This document shows positions 1 to 4,753 of a DNA stretch of 5,103 nt, in pieces. Position numbers and translations under genes: made by a program. The stretch is from Paludibacter sp. (lineage in GTDB: Bacteria; Bacteroidota; Bacteroidia; Bacteroidales; Paludibacteraceae): NCBI GenBank assembly GCA_009787075.1, contig WRGS01000107.1, positions 1 through 5,103 of the forward strand. The letters run 5' to 3'. Under the pieces are notes generated by a model. It saw only the letters and a list, made by a program, of their open reading frames with translations, was not told where the DNA came from and did not search any database. Every line of letters begins with the position of its first letter. Positions within the stretch are counted from its first letter, which is position 1.

Positions 1-60
1 ATACTTTTTACATCACCATCAAAAATTAATCTACTTCGCAAAAAAAAAATTAAATAATAT

Positions 61-91
61 TTTGTTATTCAAAATAAAAGCAGTACTTTTG
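61..91 (+). promoter_or_regulatory. Bacteroidota-type promoter of the rplM operon
   Basis: A TTTG (-33 element, 61-64) is followed after exactly 19 bases by TACTTTTG (84-91), a full match to the Bacteroidota -7 consensus TAnnTTTG read by the primary sigma factor of this phylum. A run of ten A residues (40-49) and further AT-rich sequence lie directly upstream and could act as an UP element, as expected for a strong ribosomal-protein promoter. Transcription should start near 97-100, giving a leader of roughly 140 nt before the rplM start. The match is seen directly; activity is inferred. Confidence 0.85.
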
Positions 92-100
92 CAGTCCGTT

Positions 101-121
101 TATTATCCGATACAGATAATA
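101..121 (+). promoter_or_regulatory. Small hairpin at the 5' end of the rplM leader
   Basis: TATTATC (101-107) and GATAATA (115-121) form a perfect 7-bp stem around the 7-nt loop CGATACA. It lies immediately downstream of the predicted transcription start. It may protect the mRNA 5' end or be part of a larger leader fold with the stem at 142-179. It is AT-rich and short, so it could be incidental. Confidence 0.35.
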
Positions 122-141
122 TGCTTGCTGTCTTTGTAAAG

Positions 142-179
142 TATTGATTTTGTTCCGATTAGCCATCTCAAAATCAGTA
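142..179 (+). promoter_or_regulatory. Stem-loop in the rplM-rpsI leader, candidate autoregulatory site
   Basis: Positions 142-152 pair with 169-179 to form an 11-bp stem (10 Watson-Crick pairs and one U-G). The core is the perfect repeat TGATTTTG / CAAAATCA. The 16-nt loop is TTCCGATTAGCCATCT. The element lies inside the predicted transcribed leader, 56 bases before the GTG start. No T-run follows it, so it is not an intrinsic terminator. In E. coli, L13 represses translation of its own rplM-rpsI mRNA, so a similar role is conceivable here, but this is inference and no known leader family was recognised. Confidence 0.5.
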
Positions 180-235
180 AAAAACAATGTTTGAGCGGGC
201 AATTTTTTAATCATTTAAACGAAAAAAACAACAAA

Positions 236-691
236 GTGGATACTTTAAGTTATAAAACTGTGTCCGCCAATAGGGCGACAGTTAATAAAGAATGGGTCGT
301 GGTTGATGCTGCAGACCAAGTGCTTGGGCGCATGGCATCGAAAGTTGCAAAACTTTTGCGCGGAAAATACAAGCCCAGTTTTACGCCTCATGTCGATTGC
401 GGCGATAATGTGATACTTATCAATGCAAGCAAAGTGAGTTTGACAGGAATGAAATGGACTGACCGTATTTATCTGCGTCATACTGGCTACCCCGGCGGGC
501 AACGCGAAACAACTCCAAAAGAGTTGATGGAAAAAAGTCCTGAAAAACTTATTAGAAAAGTTGTAAAGGGAATGCTTCCCAAAAACAAACTTGGTCGTAA
601 GATTTTAAATAATCTCTACGTTTTTTCAGGCAGCGAGCATAATATGCAAGCACAACAACCCAAACAAATTGATTTAAATGCACTTAAATAA
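236..691 (+). CDS. rplM: 50S ribosomal protein L13 (uL13)
   Basis: L13 is a core protein of the large ribosomal subunit that binds 23S rRNA early in assembly. The 151-residue product carries the family's hallmark stretches: VVVDAADQVLGRMASKVA (21-38), LLRGKYKP (40-47), GDNVILINASKVSLTG (56-71), the YLRHTGYPGG block (79-88) and KGMLPKNKLG (111-120). I chose the GTG at 236 because Bacteroidales L13 proteins start MDTLSYKT, and residue 2 onward matches here. The reading frame stays open 15 codons further, to a TTG at 191, but the extra residues look like translated leader. The start has the A-rich upstream sequence normal for Bacteroidota and no Shine-Dalgarno. rpsI follows 4 bases after the stop, so the two are certainly co-transcribed and probably translationally coupled. 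Confidence 0.97.
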   Translation: MDTLSYKTVSANRATVNKEWVVVDAADQVLGRMASKVAKLLRGKYKPSFTPHVDCGDNVILINASKVSLTGMKWTDRIYLRHTGYPGGQRETTPKELMEKSPEKLIRKVVKGMLPKNKLGRKILNNLYVFSGSEHNMQAQQPKQIDLNALK

Positions 692-695
692 AAGT

Positions 696-1082
696 ATGGA
701 AAGAGTAAATGCTATAGGAAGAAGAAAAGCGGCTATCGCACGTATTTATGTGAATGAGGGAAATGGTCAAATTACGATTAACAAACGCGGATTGGACAGT
801 TATTTTCCGTCTTCTATTTTGCAATATATTGTAAAACAGCCACTTAACACTCTCGGCGTAGTTGAAAAATACGACATCAAAGTTAATCTTGGCGGCGGCG
901 GATTTAAAGGACAGGCTGAAGCATTGCGTTTGGCAATTGCACGCGCACTTGTAAAAATCAACCCCGAAGACAAACCATCTTTGAAAAAAGAAGGTTTTAT
1001 GACGCGCGACCATCGCGAAGTGGAACGCAAAAAACCGGGTCGTCCAAAAGCGCGCAAACGCTTCCAATTCTCGAAACGTTAA
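696..1082 (+). CDS. rpsI: 30S ribosomal protein S9 (uS9)
   Basis: S9 sits in the head of the small subunit, and its C-terminal tail reaches towards the P-site tRNA. The product of 128 residues has the normal Bacteroidales length. Visible signatures are the N-terminal AIGRRKAAIARIYV (6-19), ITINKRGLDSYFP (26-38), the glycine-rich GGGGFKGQAEALRLAIARAL (66-85), and the basic end RKKPGRPKARKRFQFSKR (111-128) with the invariant terminal SKR. An in-frame ATG at 678 would add six residues and overlap the end of rplM. The ATG at 696 is preferred because related proteins begin ME(R/V)VNA(I/L)GRRK. It is the second gene of the rplM operon. No strong terminator follows it, so read-through into rpsB is likely. 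Confidence 0.97.
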   Translation: MERVNAIGRRKAAIARIYVNEGNGQITINKRGLDSYFPSSILQYIVKQPLNTLGVVEKYDIKVNLGGGGFKGQAEALRLAIARALVKINPEDKPSLKKEGFMTRDHREVERKKPGRPKARKRFQFSKR

Positions 1083-1090
1083 TATTATTT

Positions 1091-1149
1091 CAAAATTTTC
1101 AGGATTTCATAATTGTTTTTTTCACGTTTTTGAAATCTTGAAATATTTG
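1091..1149 (+). promoter_or_regulatory. Long imperfect hairpin just after rpsI
   Basis: Positions 1091-1109 pair with 1131-1149: 16 of 19 positions are complementary and one more is a G-U pair. The perfect outer and inner parts are CAAA/TTTG and GATTTCA/TGAAATC. The loop of 21 nt contains a run of seven T residues (1115-1122 region). It starts only 9 bases after the rpsI stop. It could stabilise the 3' end of the rplM-rpsI message, serve as a processing site or act as a weak terminator. No T-run follows the 3' arm, which argues against a standard intrinsic terminator. Confidence 0.45.
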
Positions 1150-1177
1150 AATTAAGAAATAATCGGTTTAGTATCTA

Positions 1178-1247
1178 AATCGCAAGGACTTTTTATTTTA
1201 AATTTTATTTTAAATAAAAAATAAATAATAAAAACTACTTTGCGATT
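1178..1247 (+). promoter_or_regulatory. Long hairpin in the rpsB leader region
   Basis: The 10-base arm at 1178-1187 (AATCGCAAGG) pairs with 1238-1247 (CTTTGCGATT), with one G-U. After a small internal loop (1188-1189 against 1235-1237), TTTTTATT (1190-1197) pairs with AATAAAAA (1227-1234), giving about 18 bp in all. The apical 29 nt are almost pure A/T. The 3' arm overlaps TACTTTGC (1236-1243), a degenerate -7-like sequence one base short of consensus and without a TTTG at the right distance. S2 autoregulates rpsB-tsf in E. coli, so a leader element is plausible, but this is inference. The rest of the gap at 1083-1305 is low-complexity AT-rich DNA without a gene. Confidence 0.5.
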
Positions 1248-1305
1248 GGTTATTAATTAATAATTTTAAAAGAAAGTAAACAAATTTTTAATAAAAAAGA
1301 AAAAA

Positions 1306-2151
1306 ATGTCAAGAACAACATTTGAACAACTTTTGGAAGCAGGAGCGCACTTCGGACACTTGAAGCGCAAATGGAATCCTGCAATGGCGCCATATATCTT
1401 TATGGAACGCAACGGCATTCATATTATCGACCTTCATAAAACGGTTGTTAAGATTGACGAGGCAGCCGAAGAATTGAAACAATACGCCCGCAAAGGTCGC
1501 GATGTGCTTTTTGTTTCTACCAAAAAGCAGGCGAAAGATGTAGTTGCCCAAAAAGCAAAACAAATTTCAATGCCATATATTACAGAACGTTGGGCGGGCG
1601 GAATGCTCACAAACTTTCCCACAATTCGTAAGGCGGTCAATAAAATGTCGCAAATTGATAAAATGACCACTAACGGTACTTTCGACAATATATCCAAACG
1701 CGAAAAATTGCAAATCACGCGCCAGCGCGAAAAACTTGAAAAAAATCTTGGCTCAATAGCCGATATGGTTCGTTTGCCTGCAGCAGTTTTTGTTATTGAT
1801 GTGATGAAAGAACATATCGCTGTTGCTGAGGCGCAGCGGCTTGGAATTCCCGTTTTCGGAATTGTTGATACGAATTCTGACCCATCAGGCATTGATTATG
1901 TGATTCCTGCCAACGACGATTCGACCAAAGCCATAGAAATTATACTTGATGCAATGGCACAGGCGTATAAAGAAGGTTTGGACGAGCGCAAAGTTGAAAA
2001 AATTGATAATAAAAAGGAAGAGGAAGACGGACATGCAAGAGAGCCGAAAGACAAAAAAGCACGTATCCGCCGCACACGTCACAATGAAGAAAAAGATGCT
2101 ATTAATGCAAAAGTAGCGGATAAATTTATAAGTAAAGAAGAAGAAGAATAA
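1306..2151 (+). CDS. rpsB: 30S ribosomal protein S2 (uS2)
   Basis: S2 binds late to the small subunit, at the hinge between head and body, and is needed for S1 docking and mRNA recruitment in many bacteria. The 281-residue product shows the family blocks in order: LLEAGAHFGH (9-18), KWNPAMAPYIFMERNGIHII (22-41), FVSTKKQAKDVV (69-80), the RWAGGMLTNF block (95-104), IADMVRLPAAVFVID (151-165), and GIPVFGIVDTNSDP (180-193), then IPANDD (200-205). From about residue 227 the chain becomes a highly charged Lys/Glu/Arg tail ending in EEEE, as in other Bacteroidales S2 proteins. The ATG at 1306 follows an A-rich leader and gives the expected MSRTTFEQLL start. It is followed by tsf after 105 bases, the near-universal partner of rpsB. 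Confidence 0.98.
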   Translation: MSRTTFEQLLEAGAHFGHLKRKWNPAMAPYIFMERNGIHIIDLHKTVVKIDEAAEELKQYARKGRDVLFVSTKKQAKDVVAQKAKQISMPYITERWAGGMLTNFPTIRKAVNKMSQIDKMTTNGTFDNISKREKLQITRQREKLEKNLGSIADMVRLPAAVFVIDVMKEHIAVAEAQRLGIPVFGIVDTNSDPSGIDYVIPANDDSTKAIEIILDAMAQAYKEGLDERKVEKIDNKKEEEDGHAREPKDKKARIRRTRHNEEKDAINAKVADKFISKEEEE

Positions 2152-2164
2152 AAAAGTTTACCAC

Positions 2165-2218
2165 TTGGCATTTATTATTTTTTTTTAATATAAAATTTTA
2201 AAATATAATAAATGCTAA
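2165..2218 (+). promoter_or_regulatory. Long hairpin between rpsB and tsf
   Basis: TTGGCATTTATTAT (2165-2178) pairs with ATAATAAATGCTAA (2205-2218): 14 pairs, 13 Watson-Crick and one G-U, with a perfect 11-bp core at 2168-2178 / 2205-2215. The 26-nt loop has eight T residues at its start and several A residues at its end, so it can extend the stem after an internal loop. It begins 13 bases after the rpsB stop and ends 38 bases before the tsf start. Without a T-run after the 3' arm it is not a classical terminator. It may tune the S2 to EF-Ts ratio through mRNA stability or processing; that role is inferred. Confidence 0.5.
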
Positions 2219-2226
2219 TTGGTTGA

Positions 2227-2245
2227 TAATTAATTAATTAATTAA
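2227..2245 (+). repeat. TAAT tetranucleotide microsatellite in the tsf leader
   Basis: Four perfect tandem copies of TAAT and a partial fifth (TAA) occupy 2227-2245, ending 11 bases before the tsf ATG. The tract is also a palindrome in part (TTAATTAATTAATTAA). It probably keeps the ribosome landing region free of strong structure. Copy number could vary by slippage. Confidence 0.8.
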
Positions 2246-2256
2246 GATAAAAAAAT

Positions 2257-3081
2257 ATGGCAGTATCAATATCAATGGCTGATATTTCAAAATTGCGCAC
2301 AATGACAGGCGCAGGCATGATGGATTGCAAAAATGCGCTTGGCGAAGCAGAGGGCGATTTTGAAAAAGCAATAGAAATAATTCGTAAAAAAGGACAGGCG
2401 ATTGCCGCCAAACGCAGCGACCGCGAAGCATCCGAAGGTTGCGTTTTGGCAGCGGCAAAAGATGGTTTTGCTGCAATTGTTGCGCTCAAATGCGAAACCG
2501 ATTTTGTAGCCAAAAACGCTGATTTTATTGCGCTTACGCAAAAAATCCTTGACGAAATTATGGCTAAAAAACCACATTCGCTCGACGAAGTCAATGCTTT
2601 AATAATTGACGGACGCACCGTTGCCGAACTTGTTACCGAACGTTCGGGCATAACAGGCGAAAAAATGGAAGTTGATTTCTATGAATATGTTGAAGGGGCA
2701 ACCGTTGTAGAATATATTCATCCGGGAAATAAACTTGCAACCATTGTTGCTTTTGGTGAAAACGGCGTAGAACGTCAGATAGCGCGCGACATTGCGATGC
2801 AGGCAGCGGCAATGAATCCTGTTTCGTTGGACAGAAACTCTGTGCCAGAAAAAATAATTGCGCAGGAACTTGAAATCGGACGCGAAAAAGCACGCGAAGA
2901 AGGCAAGCCCGAAGCGATGCTTGATAAAATTGCACAGGGACGCCTTGATAAATTCTTTAAAGATTCGACATTGCTCGAACAGGCGTTTATTAAGGACAGT
3001 AAAATCGCTGTTGCCGATTATCTCAAAGCAAATAAGGCGACTGTTACCGCTTTCCGCCGCATAACATTAAATCAAGAATGA
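2257..3081 (+). CDS. tsf: Translation elongation factor Ts
   Basis: EF-Ts catalyses release of GDP from EF-Tu so that it can be recharged with GTP in the cytoplasm. The 274-residue product has the N-terminal UBA-like region with ISKLRTMTGAGMMDCKNAL (10-28) and the linker DFEKAIEIIRKKGQAIAAKRSDREASEG (34-61). It also has the EF-Tu-contacting ETDFVAKNADF (80-90) with the key TDFV at 81-84, and the core-domain motifs YIHPGNKLATIVAF (153-166) and RDIAMQAAAMNP (177-188). The C-terminal helical part contains KIAQGRLDKFFKDSTLLEQ (224-242). The ATG at 2257 gives MAVSISMADISKLR, close to the Bacteroides MAVTMADITKLR start; an internal Met at residue 7 is the alternative. It is shorter than the roughly 330-residue Bacteroides form as I remember it, lacking an insertion in the second half. 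It is the last gene before the terminator at 3121. Confidence 0.97.
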   Translation: MAVSISMADISKLRTMTGAGMMDCKNALGEAEGDFEKAIEIIRKKGQAIAAKRSDREASEGCVLAAAKDGFAAIVALKCETDFVAKNADFIALTQKILDEIMAKKPHSLDEVNALIIDGRTVAELVTERSGITGEKMEVDFYEYVEGATVVEYIHPGNKLATIVAFGENGVERQIARDIAMQAAAMNPVSLDRNSVPEKIIAQELEIGREKAREEGKPEAMLDKIAQGRLDKFFKDSTLLEQAFIKDSKIAVADYLKANKATVTAFRRITLNQE

Positions 3082-3120
3082 AAAATTTGTATTTATTGTG
3101 TTAATTATATTGATTTGTTA

Positions 3121-3156
3121 AAAGCCGCTCTCTTGTGAAAAGAGAGCGGTTTTTTT
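3121..3156 (+). terminator. Intrinsic terminator of the ribosomal protein operon
   Basis: CCGCTCTCTT (3125-3134) and AAGAGAGCGG (3140-3149) form a perfect 10-bp GC-containing stem with the 5-nt loop GTGAA. It is followed at once by seven T residues (3150-3156) and preceded by an A-run that can extend the stem. It lies 40 bases after the tsf stop, so it should end transcripts of rplM-rpsI-rpsB-tsf. Confidence 0.95.
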
Positions 3157-3173
3157 ATTTTGGAAAATATCAT

Positions 3174-3181
3174 TAATTTTG
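3174..3181 (+). promoter_or_regulatory. -7 element of a probable ung promoter
   Basis: TAATTTTG (3174-3181) matches the Bacteroidota -7 consensus and is identical to the -7 element ahead of the lipoprotein gene. The expected -33 position falls in the terminator T-run (TTTTTT instead of TTTG), and the nearest TTTG (3159-3162) is only 11 bases upstream, so the -33 half is weak. A start near 3188 would give a short leader of about 20 nt. The position between a terminator and ung supports the call. Confidence 0.6.
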
Positions 3182-3209
3182 CGGAAAATCATAATTCATA
3201 ATTAAAATA

Positions 3210-3872
3210 ATGGATGTAAAAATAGAAAATTCGTGGAAAGAATTACTCAAAAATGAGTTTGAAAAGCCGTATTTCAAAACGCTGACCGATTTTGTTCGTC
3301 AGGAATATGCTGTAAGGCGAATTTTTCCGCCTGCGCGGCAAATTTTCAGCGCGTTCGACTATTGCCCTGTCCAACAAACAAAAGTTGTTATTCTCGGGCA
3401 AGACCCGTATCACGGCGCAGGGCAGGCAAACGGACTTTGCTTTTCGGTTAATGATAGAATTGCGCTGCCGCCTTCGCTGGTAAATATTTATAAAGAAATA
3501 GAAGACGATTTGGGCAAAATAATGCCGCAATCGGGCAATTTAGAGCGGTGGGCAAAGCAGGGTGTTTTGTTGCTTAACGCAACTCTTACTGTGCGCGAAG
3601 GGCTGGCAAATTCACATCAGGGACACGGCTGGGAAATTTTAACAGATGCGGCTATCGCTCATTTGGCGCAAACGCGCGAAAATATTGTTTTTATGCTTTG
3701 GGGAAATTATGCCCAGCAAAAAGAAAAACTCATCGACACGCGCAAACATTTAATACTCAAAGCAGTTCACCCATCGCCGCTTTCTGCTTATCGCGGTTTT
3801 TTCGGCTGCAAACATTTTTCAAAAGCAAACAATTACCTCCAACAAAACGGATTAAGCCCTGTTGAATGGTAA
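3210..3872 (+). CDS. ung: Uracil-DNA glycosylase, family 1
   Basis: The enzyme excises uracil from DNA by cutting the N-glycosidic bond and so starts base excision repair of deaminated cytosine and misincorporated dUMP. The 220-residue length is typical of family 1. All active-site motifs are present: VVILGQDPYHGAGQANGLCFSV (59-80) with the water-activating Asp65 and Tyr67, the stacking Phe78, the LLLNATLTV segment (120-128) with uracil-binding Asn123, and HPSPLSAYRGFFGC (187-200) with catalytic His187 and the DNA-intercalating Leu191. FMLWGNYAQQK (161-171) and KHFSKANNYL (201-210) are further family blocks. The ATG at 3210 follows an A-rich leader and gives MDVKIENSWK, matching relatives. 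It stands alone between the tsf terminator and the promoter of the next gene, so it is probably monocistronic. I see no missing residue. Confidence 0.97.
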   Translation: MDVKIENSWKELLKNEFEKPYFKTLTDFVRQEYAVRRIFPPARQIFSAFDYCPVQQTKVVILGQDPYHGAGQANGLCFSVNDRIALPPSLVNIYKEIEDDLGKIMPQSGNLERWAKQGVLLLNATLTVREGLANSHQGHGWEILTDAAIAHLAQTRENIVFMLWGNYAQQKEKLIDTRKHLILKAVHPSPLSAYRGFFGCKHFSKANNYLQQNGLSPVEW

Positions 3873-3921
3873 AATTATTTACTATTATATTTACAATTAA
3901 AATTATAAAAAACGTTAAAAA

Positions 3922-3953
3922 TTTGCAATATCAGCAAAATCATACTAATTTTG
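3922..3953 (+). promoter_or_regulatory. Bacteroidota-type promoter of the lipoprotein gene
   Basis: TTTG (3922-3925) is followed after 20 bases by TAATTTTG (3946-3953), an excellent match to the phylum consensus. The predicted start lies near 3960, leaving a leader of about 34 nt that is almost pure A/T. The element makes the lipoprotein gene independent of ung, for which I see no clear terminator in 3873-3993. Confidence 0.85.
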
Positions 3954-3993
3954 CATTTCTTGTTTATTAATTAAAAATAAAATATAAAATAAT

Positions 3994-4671
3994 ATGAAAA
4001 CAAAACAAATCATTTATTTGATTGCTATAACGGCAATTTTTGCGAGTTGCCTGCCAAAAAACGAGCCTGTAGAAGCATCTTATATATCTCCGATTGGAAC
4101 GGTGGATAACCCGACTTTGAGCAGTCTTTTTACGTTCAATGGCGACGACGGTTTTAGATATATTGTAACGGAAACTAAATATCCTGATTTTAAGCCGAAA
4201 ACAGGTACGCGAATGGCTATTCTGTTCAATGAATTGAGCAGAAACAATGACACAAAAGTGCTGGAAATTCGTTTGATTTCGGGGTCTTTATTTGAAACGC
4301 GCAATGTGCTGCCGCTTACAAAGGCAGTTGCAGATACGGTTGGCAACGACCCCGTGTATGATGTGCAGATGTACATTGGAAGTCATTTTTTGAATATAAA
4401 TTACAAATTCAATGCTTCGGGCAATATAATTCATACTTTTGATATGGTGCGCGATTCGCTGATTGCCTACAATTCGCAGGATACAATTAAGTTGGAATTT
4501 CGCCATAATTCGCACAACGATATGCCTGTATATCCGTATGCAAATACTATGTGCTTTAATATCAGCGATTTGCAGAATTTTTCTGTAAATCCCGATTCTG
4601 TTCCGCTTGTGGTTTCGGTAAAAGATGTGTATGGAACGCCTAAAAAATATATTTTAATGTATAAATTTTAA
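3994..4671 (+). CDS. NigD-like lipoprotein
   Basis: This is a predicted lipoprotein of 225 residues with a signal peptide of type II: basic MKTK start, hydrophobic core IIYLIAITAIFA (6-17), and a lipobox-like FASC whose Cys19 would be lipidated. The body resembles NigD-like proteins of Bacteroidales, named after a gene in a Bacteroides/Prevotella bacteriocin operon but found widely without bacteriocin links. Supporting features are the early small strand-rich domain (about 45-100), the phrase PDFKPKTGTRMAILF (64-78), the central VGNDPVYDVQMYIGSHFLNINYKF (116-139), LEFRHNSHND (167-176), and a terminal strand ending in KKYILMYKF. The family is thought to form two beta domains; its molecular role is unknown. 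Residues after Cys19 (LPKNEPVE) have one Lys and acidic residues, a weak fit to the Bacteroidota surface-export signal, so surface or periplasmic exposure is undecided. The family call rests on memory of conserved phrases. Confidence 0.8.
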   Translation: MKTKQIIYLIAITAIFASCLPKNEPVEASYISPIGTVDNPTLSSLFTFNGDDGFRYIVTETKYPDFKPKTGTRMAILFNELSRNNDTKVLEIRLISGSLFETRNVLPLTKAVADTVGNDPVYDVQMYIGSHFLNINYKFNASGNIIHTFDMVRDSLIAYNSQDTIKLEFRHNSHNDMPVYPYANTMCFNISDLQNFSVNPDSVPLVVSVKDVYGTPKKYILMYKF

Positions 4672-4681
4672 TTTAACCTCA

Positions 4682-4735
4682 TTTTCCTTTTTCTTTTCTT
4701 TTCTTTTTTTGTTTGAATAGGGTGGGAGAGGAGAG
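4682..4735 (+). repeat. Pyrimidine tract with TTTTC repeats, then purine tract, before guanine deaminase
   Basis: Positions 4682-4710 are 29 pyrimidines in a row with imperfect tandem TTTTC units; 4719-4735 are nearly all purine (one T). In RNA, CUUUUCUUUUC (4693-4703) can pair with GGAGAGGAGAG (4725-4735) over 11 pairs, four of them G-U, with a 21-nt loop. The structure ends 18 bases before the deaminase ATG. A weak promoter may also lie here: TTTG (4712-4715), 20 bases, TAACCTTA (4736-4743), with two mismatches in the -7 element. The purine run is too far from the ATG to be a Shine-Dalgarno. No other feature is visible in the gap 4672-4753. Confidence 0.55.
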
Positions 4736-4753
4736 TAACCTTATAAATATTCT

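Noticed and set aside
191..235. N-terminal extension of L13 from a TTG start at 191
   Set aside because: The 15 extra residues (Asn/Lys/Phe-rich) have no counterpart in L13 proteins as I know them, and the GTG at 236 gives exactly the MDTLSYKT start of Bacteroidales L13.
678..695. Six-residue extension of S9 from the ATG at 678
   Set aside because: It overlaps the end of rplM, and relatives begin at the position of the ATG at 696, which gives the normal 128 residues.
684..1067. Long open frames on the minus strand opposite rpsI, rpsB, tsf and other genes
   Set aside because: They lie wholly opposite well-recognised conserved genes and their translations show no family motif, so they are shadow frames.
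1236..1243. TACTTTGC as the -7 element of a separate rpsB promoter
   Set aside because: It is one base shorter than the consensus spacing, and no TTG or TTTG lies about 20 bases upstream; I mention it only as a degenerate match.
2858..3064. 68-codon + strand frame inside tsf
   Set aside because: It is out of frame with an intact, conserved EF-Ts C-terminal region and has low-complexity basic content with no recognisable motif.
3873..3921. Terminator after ung
   Set aside because: Only short AT-only inverted repeats are visible, with no GC stem followed by a T-run.
4720..4735. Possible G-quadruplex in the purine run
   Set aside because: Only three separate runs of two or more G residues are present on this strand; four are needed.
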